64,000 bases of DNA, taken from positions 5,663,865 to 5,727,864 of the forward strand of contig OY718806.1 of the NCBI GenBank assembly GCA_963070105.1. Direction: 5' to 3'. This stretch comes from Litomosoides sigmodontis. Lineage: Eukaryota > Nematoda > Chromadorea > Rhabditida > Onchocercidae. Below are positions 24,585 through 39,375 of this stretch, piece by piece (within the stretch, counting starts at the first letter, position 1; each line of letters begins with the position of its first letter). Below the pieces are notes generated by a model that was not told where the DNA came from, ran no database searches, and was given only the letters and a program-made list of their open reading frames with translations. A program made the position numbers and the translations under genes.

Positions 24585-27500
24585 CCGCTTTGAGAAGTGA
24601 AAGGATGACACATTTCAAATTAATATTTTTATACTGGTGCTTGTTCAATGCTCCACCAAATTTTTGCTAGTTATTTGAGAATGAATTATAATTGAATAAC
24701 TGAATTGGTATGTGAAGGGAAGAGCATCGCCATTGAAAATGATGCGGCGAATTTGCGTTTGTACTGCCACCGACTATTTCGACCTGGTTGGTAATAGTTA
24801 ACAAAGGAAAAATAAAAGCATTGCGAGATGCGTGATGTATTGGCAGATATCTTGACTTGAACAGGGTCAGTGAATGTTCAATCCTATAAAAGAAGTAAGG
24901 CGAACAGGTAATTTTACTTTTCGCTTGCGCTAGGAAAGATTGGTGCAGGTGTTGTGAACAGATTCCATCCCGCCTATTCTAACAAACAAAAAGTTTCATT
25001 TATAAATGGAAATTTACGGCTCTCAAACTGAGGCAATCTTAATCGCATGTGTTCCACTTTTCTGTTCCTATTCAATCCAACAAATATTTGTTCCTTTACT
25101 TGAAACTTTATATTTCACTAGAAATTTTAGTTGCAGCATTGTAATGTAGTTATGCTCCAATATTTCAAAGTGTATTTTTCTCGGTTTCGACGAGCCAAAA
25201 GGGGCAGCATCAGAAGTGCATGTATTGGAAAGGAATCGCTCAACATAAACGAAAAGGAATGTGATACACCAAAGTCGTTCAACGTTCAACTGGTTTTCTG
25301 CAATGAACTGGTTTGCTTGCATTATTTCATTGGTCACTTTTTTGCGATTTCATGAAGATATTGTCTGAATAACATCTCTCTCCTCTTCTTTCATCAATTG
25401 CGGCATTTTGCGCTCATTCTGACTTCAACTTGATCATTGAAGTCTCTTACTGATCATCAATCTATTTGCCTTCTTTTCTGTTTGCGTGTTTATCCAAAGA
25501 CAGTATTTAGCCTTTACTGTGGTTATCTTCACCCTGCAACGCTTACATCCACGTTTTGTCCATCCTTTTTTGCGTCTCTGTGCGTATCTTGTTTTAGGTT
25601 GTTTTCCACAAAATCTTCCGAACTACGAGAAAAAAAATCGACATCACACAGACCATTTTGTTCTAAACAAATGAACAAATTTTCTAAGTCATCCAAATGT
25701 CTATTTTAGGATTACAACGCTTTAGATGGCAAGAATTTTCAACGAGCTTCTCCTTGGCTTAGCTTGAAAAAGAGAATTCTACTCTGCAGTATTTCTCTTT
25801 CTTTATGATCAATTTCGACCTAAAAATTCTTCAAATCAAGGAATTAACTTACTCATACATGCAATTTTGATAAGTCTGTGAAATTGATCAGTGCGTAACA
25901 CATTTGCGAATTTTACTTAAAAGATACATTGAAGACCAGCAAACACACGAGGAGAGGAGCATGCATGGCGCACTTTTTGAACACGTTGAACGGAAGCATT
26001 GAACTACTAAAGGATTTAAGTAAGCGATAGTTGAGAACACACTTTTCTTAAATTGAGAAGTACTTGCAATTTGTTCTTCTAATACTACCGATTTCGCCTG
26101 TTCATGAAATTGTCCGAAAAAAAACATAAGGTTATATAACCGTTTCCTTAAGTTACTAGGTAAGAGCTGATGTATAGAACATGATTTCATAAATTTCTTG
26201 ATTTAATTGTCGTTTTTATTTTCATTATTAATTCACATGTTAATGAATATTTCAATTTTACATCGTATCTTCTCGATTGGCTTATGATAAAAACATTTGT
26301 AATTTCTTAATTTACAACTGAAGGTTTCAGAATGTAAAAATTCCTCGAAAATCCTAACCAAATATTTCAATTAAAAGTTAATGTACACAGATGAATTTTG
26401 CATTAGCCATTACTAGCACTTTTATAGGTACAAACACCTCCTGCTAGAAATGATCAGATCATGTATTGACAAAGAGTTGTTAGCTCTCTTTAAGTGATAT
26501 ATGACAATTACTTAAAATAATGTGAAACGTTTCTTGTAGCACAGCCAAAACTGAACAAATTACCTGATAACAGGCTCGTAGTTATTCACTCGAATTGACT
26601 TCATTTGTAATTTCGCCTAATAACGACAAAGTAGACGTAAGTGTGGCTTTGTGAAACAGGTCTCCATTCAATGCAATGTTTGAAATCCATATGCTTCATT
26701 TCCATACTGCATTTCTGTCTCAAGCTTTTTTAGTCTTATTCTTTTCGCCAAATACTTGTGTCTTATTGTAATATTCCGGTTTATCGCACTTGCTCTGCTT
26801 TGAAAATATAGTTCTGCTCGTTTTTCAAATCATGATTTAAATTGCAAAAGTTCTGTGTTCATTTATTTTTTCGTCCCTAAAAACTTTCGGATACTGTTTC
26901 CAATGTTGTCCATCCTTCACTTTTGTAATTGATGAAAACTGTTAATGAAACAATAATTAATGAAAATGAAACTGCGAGTTAAAACGAAGTTTCATTCATT
27001 AAGTTAAACGTACGTGATGGCAACTTACTAGACACTTCTTAAACTTCTTTTTTTTGATGAAACCTATGTTTCTTTTTCGAGGGATAAGTACATGTAGGTA
27101 GTTTGAGTACTTGCAAAATGTATGTCTGTTCACTTATTCCCAGCGATGAGAATGAAAACTGGAGGAAGTCGGAGAATATATACGGCATTATATAGGTACT
27201 ACTGTTAAGACTGACAGCATGTAGACAGATGAATTACGGAACAATGCCATCTTGTGTTTATAATTTCCGTCAATTTTTTGAAAAATTCAACGCCTTATCC
27301 ATTATTTCTGACCCATTCATTTCATCCCCCGCCCCCTGCCTCCTGCCCATCGTCTCCTTTACTGGTCGTTTTCACCATCCTTTCATTTCTGAAATTCTTA
27401 CACACGATTCGAAATAAAAATTGTATTTCTGTTTTTTTTTATTCAGTGCATTACTTTTATGCAAGCCTCTCATTAGCCTCAACAAATAAGTTTAAATAAG

Positions 27501-28888
27501 TTAAAATTAATGGTATGAAGCAACGTCAGCACTAATAAGAGATTCCCTGAGAGCAGAAACTTGAAAATAAATAGATTACAGTGCTTTTAACTTCCAACAG
27601 TGTATAGACTACAACGCTGATTACCGTTATACTTTTTGAAGGAAATTATTGCTGTAGTAGTTTGCAATATTGTGGTATCATTCTGATTATTTTTGGAGTG
27701 TAACTGCAAAAGAAATTAGAGTTGTGATAGAAGCGGGCTTCCAAGGATTTCCTATATGGCTTAAATTTTGAAAAAATTAATGTTAGGCAGATTTAGGACT
27801 TTATTGCTAACAGGAGCTGAACAGTATTAATGAATAAAGCCTATGACCAACCACTAAGCCGTATTACACGTTCAGCTTTTACCGTAGTGTTGCTAATATT
27901 GCAAAATGTGCTCAAAAATTTTCACATCGTCTACTGCAAGTAATAATTCACTTGTGTAAATGAATTATCTTAAATTATTAATTCACTCATTAATTCACTT
28001 GGGCGGCTGAATTAGGTATTTTTGCGCTTAGTGAAAGATTCAAGTAACGTGTCCTTCTTACTATGATGATAATCTTTCAATTGTAATTTTTGATCGCTGA
28101 AAGTGATTAGTTTAAACAAGTGATATGGGAACTTTTTCTGTCCAATGTTCTCATCAGGTCATCCGCAACGCTGCCAGTTTCACGTCTCTTTCAACCGTTC
28201 ATTAATTAAACGAAGTTTGAAATTCATCGGCTCAAATTAACATGATCATCGGTTCTTCTTTCAAGGCCGAATTTGTCTATCGGAATGGTAGTGTTGCCGT
28301 GTCAGCGGCCTTACCCTTTACTACCATGTGCTGTTTTTAAGCCTTCTTATTTCACATGTCGAGTTCTCGCAAAATTTATGAGCACAGTTTCATTATTTGC
28401 TGATTGTAAATGGTGCGCTGTTGCTCTTTTTTTTATATCATTTCCCTCATCAACTCGACGAGACATGCAGTGAGAAGCTACCGTAACAGTTGCCTCTCCG
28501 TCTTTTTACGACTTTTCTAAGTGTTTTGAAAATGGGGAGAAATAACAGCTTGATTTTCGTCGAAATATTCAAGCCCATTTTTAATGATGTTGAATAATTT
28601 CTATGCAAAAGCTAAATCAAATCATTGACGGGAAATTTGCTAAAAGTTAGCTGGAAAATGCGATGCGGAAGAGAAACTTTCTGAAACGCTTAACTAAATC
28701 AGTTCAACTCTTGCGCTGCAATCACATCGACCTTGTATTTTCATTTTGTAATTTTTTGAACTTCGATTCGGGTTTGATGAAAGGATGCGTTTTTCAGAAC
28801 TGTTTAGTTTGTTTCAGACTTGTTTCAAATTGCTGCGAAGGACAATGCACTGATTCCCGTTACTTTTCCTTTTTCCATAAGAACATAA

Positions 28889-28961
28889 TACATACATACA
28901 TACATACATACATACATACATACATACATACATACATACATACATACATACACACACACAC
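28889..28961. repeat. (ACAT)n plus (CA)n microsatellite
   Basis: About 60 bp of perfect ACAT units followed by five or six CA units. Open frames through it read as Tyr-Ile-His-Thr or Met-Tyr-Val-Cys repeats. Confidence 0.95.
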
Positions 28962-30210
28962 GCATCACATATTTGCATATCCTCACGCTCACATGCAAAC
29001 AAATTCCTGTATAAAATCAGCTCAGTCCTCTATAACAAGCCATAGATTTGAAAATTGTTGGATACCGCTTCCATTGTGAAAGATTTTTCTATTTTTTTAA
29101 AATTTCTTTGATCGTTCTACTCTTAGATTATTCCCACGACTTGTATCAATCTATGATACAACTGATAATTAACATTTCTGCTTCTAGATGAAACCAACAA
29201 ATCAACTGATATCAATAAATCCTGCTAATCGCAAAATAAAATTATACCAAAAAATAAAGAGGTGAAATTTAGGGAGCTATTTTATTAGTTTTAGTACTGT
29301 ATTGGGAAATATCTTTCAATGCTGCATTCATGTTCTACTCTTAAAACCAGTTCGTCTCACAGTCTGTGCAAATTGCTGTTTCAAAACTTTTACTTCCGCA
29401 GCTATAAAAAAGAAGTGTTTGAATATTGCACTCACATTGAAAGTTTTTATTAGAAATGTTTAAGATTTTAAATTTCTGTGCCCTTTTTTAACAGGAATTT
29501 TGTTTTCCCATTTTGCTGATGAAATTTCGAAACTTAATTCAGACTACATTACATTAGATGATTTGAATAGCTCGTTAGCTTGTTGACTGAGTATATCCTA
29601 GATTTATCCAGAAGCTCGTCAACTCACTGATATGGCTATTGTTCAAGTATTCCTTATGATAGTGACACTTGGTCCCTCAAGATTGTGTTTTTGTGTATAT
29701 TGCTTAATTCACTTTCACTGTCATCAAGCTTCATGTCTAGAAAGTTTTTCTTCACTGAAAGGACATAGGAGAGATTGAATTCGATATCATCATTCCACGA
29801 CACATGTTAAATTGAACACACTGATTTGCAATCAACAAGCAAGAACCGGATCAAACGTTCTTCGCAGAAGTGAATTTGTTGGAAAGTGAAGATACTTCAT
29901 TGCCCATAAGCACTCCTCCCTCTGTTGCCCTTCACTGATTTTCCCTAAAATGCTCTTAAAGTGTGATTGCCCACTTGTCTCAAGTCCTGCTCTTTTGCAG
30001 TTACAACAGGCACATAAGCTTCCGCTCACAGTTGGTTCTTCGTTAATGCCATATCGTCCATCTCCTTCTGTCTTATAATTTGTGCCGTGTTCGTTACGTG
30101 AGATCTAACGTTGAGAAGCATTCGCTTGGAATTTCTCTGTGCTGAGTCAAGAACGTCTGAACATTGTTAAGCGTTTGAGATTGTTTCGGAATACACAGCA
30201 ATGTGACAAT

Positions 30211-30220
30211 TTTCTTTCAG
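30211..30220 (+). promoter_or_regulatory. Probable spliced-leader (SL1-type) acceptor
   Basis: TTTCTTTCAG ends six bases before the ATG at 30227 of the DB-module gene, with no coding sequence upstream in phase. This spacing and sequence fit nematode trans-splice acceptors. An ordinary cis intron in the 5' UTR is the alternative. Confidence 0.65.
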
Positions 30221-30226
30221 TATAAC

Positions 30227-33200
30227 ATGTTCAAAAAACCTCTGCTTATCTTTGCCCTAACAGTGCCAATGGTGATTGTTCAATCAAAGCAATTTGAAAT
30301 CAAAGAATTCGAAAACCCTACTGTAAGTTTTTTAATTCAAATATCCCTTCAAAGCTTTTCTTATCTATCACTTCCAAAAAGCACCGCTACACGAGGGAGA
30401 TGAGAAGAACTGTCCGAGATTTCTAAAATTTTATTAAGAAGGAACTGTTTAATAGCTATGATTGCTCCGAAAGACATGCTATGTCGCCGATGCTTCCTTT
30501 TTTGCAGTAAATCATTTGGACTAAAAGCTTAACACTGATACGATCGTTTTTCTGCGACATTAGCTTTGATCTATGTTTGATTTGATGCTTATACAATTTT
30601 TGGCAGTGTGACTGGATTTGAAATCGTTCTGCAGCTCCTTACAGTCCCGTTATGCATAATTTGCTTGCACAATGGACCGTAAGCAGTGTAATTCGAACTT
30701 TAAACCGATTCAGTCACCCAACACCAAAGGTTATCAGCGTTTAATGGTTATTGTAAAAAAGACCACAGTAGGTGAAAAAGCGAGAGAGAGAGAGAGAGAG
30801 AGAAAATTCTTCTGTATCGGTTATGAGAGCTTGAAAGTTAATTTTATGAAACACTTCATGAAGCAGCTTATGTTTATATTACCTAAGTAGTCTCACTTTT
30901 CAAGATCCGTGCATCATTTTTTGCCCTTTCAAACAATTCCTTTGTCACGAAGCCCACTTGCATTGACTTAAAAAAGTATTTATGCATTGATAAGGGGTTA
31001 ACGTCAGCTGCAAGATCATTCAACCACTTGTAAAGTTACTTTTTTTGTAACTTCTGCGGAACGAAAACTAGTACATTGATAAAACATCCAACTCTTGAAT
31101 TCAATACATCAATTTCAACTCAGCTTTCGCTTTTTTGTTATCAAGTAATAAGTAATCAAGTATTTGTTATCAAACATTTTGTTATGAAGTATTTTTGTTA
31201 TCAACTGTTATCAGAAAACTTCCAACACTGGTAACTCATTTAATCGCCTGCTTCAGTTTTTACGTATTCCTTTGAACGTAGCTTTCTGAACGTAATTTCC
31301 AGTTAGACAAAGCAGCCATTGTCCTTCTATGCAACAGCAAATTTGTACTGCATTTTTTCCAGTTTTCACCATCTGCTGCTGCACTGAAAAGGGAAGGCCT
31401 TTGTGGAAAAATTCTCCGTAGAAATCCTTGTCTTATCACTGTCGTTTCGATAATATTGAAAATTGCAATTGTTTGTTACTGCTACAGTTGTCTTCTCACT
31501 TATGACCACCAGATAGACTTCCAACAACGACCGCTTCTGCTTTCTGTATCAGCAGCGTCATTCTCCTACCGTTTCTTTGAAGGTCCCGAACTACAATATT
31601 ACTTTTTATCTTCATACTATAGTAAAATTATTTACATTCAAAGCATAGGATTTATCAAATCTTAATAGCTCGTTAAAATCTGAACAACCATATTCGTTGC
31701 TGCTGAACAACAAAAGTCAGAGTGAATTTTGGATTTGTTTGGAGTTGAAAAGGCTGTTAACAACTAATTCATATTTTATTTTCAGTTCCATTTATTCATC
31801 AATTTAGTGATTACCTCAAATTTTTTTTTACTCTTTTTATTAAAGGTATTGCTTTGACTGTGTTCTCACTGAGTTTATTGCTTTCATTTTTTATTTTAAC
31901 TTCCTCTTCCATCTTTCTGATTTATTCATTCGTGTCTTCGGCATTCGCTTTTGTTTTTACGAACCGGTTCGCCTCATATTTACATTATATCAGAAAAATA
32001 GGTTTGGCTGATGCGTTATGAACTCCTCAGTTTGCTGCATCCTTTTCCTTCTATTCTAAAACCTTACATACTGCTCCCAATCTGATTTTTTTATTCACGG
32101 TGTTTCAAAATAAAACGCGAAGTCATTTTCAATCATATGAAATTATTCAGTGTATCGTGTGGGATAATTCACGTTTAGAATCATTTTTAGGATGTCCCTA
32201 GTAAAATCACTTTGGTTTACTTGCTTGGGCATACCTAATAAATAGGCTGTTATTACGTCGACTGCTTTAAGTTGTCTTATCTGTATTGCAATTCAGAATT
32301 AAGCCCAGATGGATCAAATACGAATTTTTAGTGCCACTTAAAAGCCATTTTTGCGTTTTTTTCTTACACGTCTTTTATTGCACTACAAATAGCTTATACT
32401 TCATTTACAAATCGTTGAGGTGGTTAAATCTTAAATCAGGTTGTTTTTTTGGTCGCAATTTTTCCTCGTGTGAAATACTCTAGCAAGTTGGCTTAAAAGC
32501 TTTTTGTAAAAAAACGTGATTTTTTACTTTGATTATGCAAACATTGACTTGTCAGACACTCGAGACGTTATTTGGCAGTTAAAATATTAAATGTTAATGC
32601 AACATTAAGCTCAATCAGTCTTATCGTCTCTTTTAATGCTTTCCATGCATTACATGCATATGTCGAAAACTAGAAATAATTTTATAACAAAAAACATTCA
32701 TGTGTGAAATTCGAAAATAATTTGGCATATCTTTGCTATTTTGCAATCTGATTAATGATTCTAAGCAATACACTAAATGATCGTTTGTTTTCTGTTAGCT
32801 CTACATATCAAGTGATATTGTGACTCTTTTCAGTGCTAATCTTTCGTTTTGTTGATCAACCAACTCCTTGTAGTGTTGTCTGTAGTATGAGTAAGCAGTT
32901 AGGCCATCTGTACTGTAACCTCATTCCTCATAAGACGTCCCTTTCCTTTTCTTCTCATTATACAGTTCGACTTGTACCACTCAAAGCTCTTCCTCTAAAA
33001 GATTCTTTAAAAAAGTCGTCGTAAGATATTTCAGAGGTTATAAGTAGAATCAAATTTGTAATAATAAATTTGTTTTCCTGATAAAGTTTTGCTGGAAAGC
33101 AGAATGTGATCCAGAGTGAAATAAAACCTCGTATTTTGAATCAGCTTTTATTATCTTCTTATTCTATAAGCAATATTTGCCGACCGCTCCTTAACTCTTT

Positions 33201-34315
33201 CTGATTGACAATGGTTCTGTCTCCGTAGTGATAGCTCGTCTGTGAAGTTGCTGTTTCTCATCTTGCATTTTGTTTGTGCATGTTTATTTGATGAAGAAAT
33301 TGTAGATAAGTAAATGTGTCGTTTCTAAATTCCACTAACACTGTAAAATTTGGCAACAGTTTTATGATTTAATTCTTTTCACATCGTCTCAGCTGCAATT
33401 AATTATTAACAATTGTAGCTATAAAAGTCGCCGAATTCTTTCAACGATTTCAGACATGGAGTTGATTATGTGCTGAAGGTTAATATGTAGGATTGCAGGA
33501 TTGTGGTAATCAAGCAAATGAGTGGAAGCCATGCATTGAGAGGAAAGTGGCTGATCAAGTTTTCGGAGCGTGTTGCGATCGATTTGCGCCACCAGAATGC
33601 CGAGGTTTATGTACCTACGAAAGTAATCCCATCGAAGCGCGAGTTGTTGTAAATTTTCTTTCATATTTTTCAGCTGCGATTCTTGTGAAATGTTAATTGT
33701 CAAATTTAATCCTATCCTAAAGCGATAATGGAAAGAATTGCACATTCAATCGAAAATTTTCGGGATTTTCTTTTAGCGAAGCATTTTGCAGTTAATGCAC
33801 ACAATTCAACCGTCTCGCTGTCGTTTGTACAAATATCTGAGTTCAATAATCCACTGCGCCGCTCAAACTCACGACAATACAGCGTGCTGTCGAGATATGG
33901 GTGTGCATGAAATTGGCCCTCAATGCTTGCAGATGTGCGGCCCGCAGGTAGTTCCTTTTCACTACCTTTTCACCTTAATCTCAATTATTCGTCTATTTGA
34001 TAATAAACGTATTGTTTACCAACTCAACAAATAACTTTTGCTTTTCATTGTCCAATTCAGTGATGTCGAAGATTGAAGACTTATTGAATTTCTTATTGTT
34101 CGCTGCTCCTGAATGTCTTTTCATTTGAGAAAAAGAAAAATTCGAATGATTTGTCATTTCATTTTCAGGTAAGACCCCGTCAACTATGGGGCACAAGGTC
34201 ACTACGCAAAGACTTGGTGGTCTGCTTGGCAAAATGGGACCAAATAATGCTCTGTCATCAAGCTGGTCTGCGCGCTCGAAAAATCTTGAAGACACCGACG
34301 GTTACATCACAGTAG
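30227..34315 (+). CDS. Secreted DB-module cysteine-rich protein
   Basis: Four exons: 30227-30322, 33499-33648, 33792-33947 and 34169-34315 (TAG), all joined in phase 0, giving 182 residues. Residues 1-19 form a signal peptide (MFKKPLLIFALTVPMVIVQS), so the product is probably secreted. The rest matches the nematode DB module (PF01682 as I remember it). It has 14 Cys at about 34, 44, 57, 58, 66, 70, 92, 104, 114, 115, 127, 131, 153 and 163, with the typical FGACCDRFAPPEC, CAAQTHDNTACC and KWDQIMLCHQAGLR stretches. The molecular function of DB modules is not settled. Exon 1 holds only the signal region and is separated by a 3.2 kb intron. The exon 2 end could also be 33645, in frame. Confidence 0.87.
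30782..30803. repeat. (GA)11 microsatellite in intron 1 of the DB gene
   Basis: Perfect GA run inside the long first intron. Confidence 0.9.
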
Positions 34316-35656
34316 TTCTGGTCCTATTATTTATCTTATTTTCGCATGTATTTTATAGGCATGTTTGCTAATGTTGCTTTTTTGTTTCCGTGTTCTTTGG
34401 TTCCTGGAATCATTGGCTTTAAATGATTAGAAAAACTCGACATTCTAAGCGTTAGAATGGAAAGACGTCCGTATTCTTGCTAGTGAATAGAATGAAAATT
34501 TAGTTGCTGAACTAAGAACTCCTATTCTCCCTTTCAAAAGTTTTCACGCTTACCACACAAAATCATCTAGGGCTGTTATGAAATGGTTTCCTAAAGCATA
34601 CTGTTTGAAAACGTTTGCTGGAAAAGATGTATATAGACTTAGTTCGTCTAACTACATTTGTATTGAAGTGGTATAACCTGACGTTTATTAAGATCATCAA
34701 GTATAGCGATGGCTTAAGGTGAAATTATTTGGGATTACAATACTTGTTTTTTATGTAACTTGTTTTAAAATAATTGATTTATTAGAACACTGCAACCGTT
34801 CCTTTAAGTATTAAAGATAAAGAAGTGTTTCTTATAACAATCGTCTGTCATTTACAAAAAGCAGTTTAGTGAATATATTAGTCAAAGTGAAAGATGACGT
34901 AGATCGTATACGTTGTATGCTTTGATAAAGATTACTCGTCGTTACTTTTTCCCGGCTGTAATGACTGAGTGAGTTTTCGTTGAGTTAAAGTGTGTTATAC
35001 AGTCATTTGTTTATAAGCTCGAGGTTCGGATATTGATCACCGAGTCAAGATCACGGGATCAGGACAGTGCTGGTCTTTTCTCTCACAGGAGAAGCGCATA
35101 TAGGTTAAGTCTGGGTATTTTTGCGCAATTCAGTTTTAGAAAGTTTTAGAAAAATCAGTTTTAGAAAGGAATTCATTGTTCTTTCTAATCAAGTTAGTAT
35201 GAGATAGTCGCTTTGACTTCGTAGACATCTCTTTCTGGAAATTTCACACTGATCCCTAAGCACCTGTTTCATCCTCAGAAATAAAAAGTGGATATTCAAA
35301 TGTGCTGTATCATGCATACTGAGATGTAATATGAATAATTTTACTTTTTCAAAATTATTTGCATAGCTTTATTCATATTCATGATCAGTAGTGGAGAAAT
35401 GCAAAACTTAAAAATGCTGCACCTAACAGCTGTGAACAGTGCCCAATCACTTCTCTTCTCCGTTCTCCAATTACCAGCATGGGTAGCGGAAATTTACATA
35501 CAAAATTTGGATTTGAAACATGTATCAGAGCACTTATCACGTTAATTGCTAAATAGTAATCTTTCAGGTGGTTTAATTTTCTTTCAGGAAACAAATTTCT
35601 GAGTTCTCCAAGTACATAGGTGTCACATATAATTAATACATAGTACTAAAGTTTAT
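34316..35656. other. Intergenic between convergent DB and cox6b genes
   Basis: AT-rich, no gene seen. It should contain the 3' UTRs of both convergent genes. No canonical AATAAA is evident next to either stop. Confidence 0.6.
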
Positions 35657-36022
35657 CTATCTGTCAAATTTAGCTGGGAAATTGCCCTGCTTAACTTGAT
35701 TATCCCATGTTTCTATCCACTTCGATGGACATAAATCCTTGTAAACGTTTTTAAAAAATTTGCACGGCTTGTGATTTTCACCGAGCAATGTGATGCAACG
35801 CTGATAATCAACATAGTAGTCGAAGCAATGTAGGGTCGCCTTACACTGTGGATATCGGACATCATGAGGTGCGGACCATAAAATACTGTCTCGTTCTTGC
35901 TGTTTGTGGTACTCTCGGGAGAACCACTCTGGTGCATCAGGCTTCCGAGCTCTATATTCATCACATTTCTTTTTCAGGTGCTCAAGTCTTTCGCTCAATG
36001 TTTCCGGCACTTCGTCGCTCAT
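35657..36022 (-). CDS. cox6B: Cytochrome c oxidase subunit 6B (complex IV)
   Basis: Single-exon gene of 121 residues. COX6B is a small, twin-CX9C-type subunit on the intermembrane-space face of mitochondrial complex IV, where it bridges the two monomers. Seen here are CX9C at C66-C76 (HCFDYYVDYQRC) and CX10C at C87-C98 (CKFFKNVYKDLC). They are followed by PSKWIETWDNQVKQGNFPAK, which matches PTSWVTDWDEQRAEGTFPGK of the mammalian protein. The first 50 or so residues (coiled, charged, one extra Cys at 20) extend beyond the roughly 86-residue mammalian subunit; they are not an obvious mitochondrial presequence. The start at 36022 is preceded by an acceptor-like TATTGCAG two bases upstream. Its presumed promoter side faces the giant ATT array. 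Confidence 0.94.
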   Translation of the reverse strand: MSDEVPETLSERLEHLKKKCDEYRARKPDAPEWFSREYHKQQERDSILWSAPHDVRYPQCKATLHCFDYYVDYQRCITLLGENHKPCKFFKNVYKDLCPSKWIETWDNQVKQGNFPAKFDR

Positions 36023-36024
36023 AT

Positions 36025-36036
36025 CTGCAATATATT
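36025..36036 (-). promoter_or_regulatory. Probable trans-splice acceptor for cox6B
   Basis: On the minus strand TATATTGCAG ends two bases before the ATG at 36022. The very short distance fits spliced-leader addition. A cis-spliced 5' UTR intron is also possible. Confidence 0.55.
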
Positions 36037-36474
36037 TTTGCCTTTTTCACCTGTTCTACCATTTATTAACTAAAGTTCAAAATTCTTCTCCCTGCATTGT
36101 TACTGGACAAAAATTCAACTTACTGCACACGCTCCGATCTTCACCTGCAAGTCCGAACCGATGAAGAACTTCGATCAGAAAGCAACTGGTTGAAAACAAT
36201 TAGAAAGAGAGCACTAGGAAAAAAAGAAATTACCGAAATTTAAAAATTTTTTAAGAAATGCAACTTATGCGTGTGTTGCAGCTATTAAGTTATTTTGCTT
36301 GCTTTCGCTAATTATGCAAATTTTTTTAGTGGAGATGCAAAATAATCCGAGAGCTTCCACTTCTTGATTTGTTGCTCGGTAGCTATTTTTTCGGTTGCTC
36401 TCTTTAGGCACTACAATATCGTTCCATCATTCTTTGGATAATAAAAGTCGCAGATTCTGATGATGTGATGCGAA

Positions 36475-38031
<1,557 letters not shown>

Positions 38032-39340
38032 TTGATAATCACATTAATTTTTTACACTGCCAAAGTCAACCTATGTAAACGCAATAACTTATCATCGGTT
38101 AACAATAGCTATATTTAGAAATATGTGTACGGTGCCTCTCTTAATTAGTAAAATAGTTAATTTAAAGGCAAGAATGCAACATTATACTGCTAACAGCACT
38201 GCAACACCAGTAGTGAGTGCTGCGAGTGCGTTCTTTAGCCTAGTCGTATTAGTTTCCCGCTTTCATTAGACGTAACTTGCTGATCGTGTAACTATTTTTT
38301 TACGCTGTTTCGTTAATCGGTTGACTTGAGTCTTTATTTTGCGATTTACGCATGCTTGTTTCTAAACACTGTGAAGCACCAGAAACAACTGTAGAACGTA
38401 ATGCAAATTAAGCGTACCTTTTTATATAATAGCACCAATGTTAAATAAAACTTATGTGTTTCAAAAAACTCCCTTTGTATGTCCTAGAAAGCATGAAAAT
38501 TTTATAAGACATATCAACCAGTGCTATGTGGAAATGAAAATGGAGAGACGAACTTCGGGGAATAATTGCATACTGGATTTGCTGCATGGCAAGAAATAAC
38601 GTTGAACTGATAACTAATTATATAAACTCAACTTATGCACATGACCAGGTAATAACTTTAAATAGCTAATTAAGTATGACTCATGTTTACAAACTCAAAT
38701 TAGTTTTCGGATTTTTCAATGCACTCTCTGGGCTTTTCCTTAAAGAGATCGAGGCAAGCAAGGATTTTTTAAAGTTAAATATTTACCGGAATTTTGAAAG
38801 CCATGGTGTTAACGAGCAGATAACAGAAGGCAGTAATAACAATGCAGTAATCATTCAAAGATGGAGGAACGGTACACTGAATTCAATTAGGAAGAAGATG
38901 TAAACTAATGAAATGACTTAAAACAGTTAATATGGCTTAACAAATTGAGGGGAACTAGTGGAGACTGGAAAAGATCAGAATGATAGAGGATGGCAGCAAT
39001 TCATCCCAAAGTTGCATGCATATTTCTATAGGCATTACAAAAAAATTTCCCCTTAATCTTAGGAAACTAAAAGTTTCGTCCTTTTGCTAATTTTAGTGAC
39101 TTCACAATTTGTCATACGTTTATCGCCTGCGAAAATGCTTCAAATTATGCATCCTAAAATTTTGAAAGGAATATAAATTAAAATTGCAAAATGAACACGA
39201 ATATAACACAAATGATGCGAGGTTGAATAACAACTGAAAACACTTAAAAGAAACATTTATTATACAAATTAGGAAGTTTTACAGTAAAAAAATTTCAATT
39301 GGCTAAATTCTTTGGTTCCTTGAGTGTTTTGACAAGTAAA
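38032..39340. other. Intergenic
   Basis: No supported gene. A 75-codon plus-strand frame at 38676-38903 has ordinary-looking composition but no motif or splice context, so I leave it uncalled. Confidence 0.55.
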
Positions 39341-39346
39341 TTTATT
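39341..39346 (-). terminator. Polyadenylation signal AATAAA of the syg-1-like gene
   Basis: AATAAA on the minus strand about 30 bases after the TAG at 39378-39376. Confidence 0.7.
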
Positions 39347-39375
39347 AAGGAAGTACGCTTGTGATATGTTTGTTG

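Larger units (their letters stand above)
17642..30210. other. 12.5 kb intergenic block between divergent genes
   Basis: No supported gene. Open frames are short, overlapping and often built on repeats. The block holds microsatellites listed separately and a locally GC-richer stretch around 23340-23720. It lies upstream of both the minus-strand capicua start and the plus-strand DB-module gene, so it probably contains the promoters and regulatory DNA of both. That role is inferred from position only. Confidence 0.55.

Noticed and set aside
25888..26190. 100-codon minus-strand frame
   Set aside because: No signal peptide, domain or splice context; length is not exceptional over 64 kb.
28663..29079. 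138-codon plus-strand frame
   Set aside because: Its middle third is the ACAT microsatellite; the flanks have no recognisable content.
38676..38903. 75-codon plus-strand frame
   Set aside because: Plausible composition but no acceptor, donor or family similarity that I can see.
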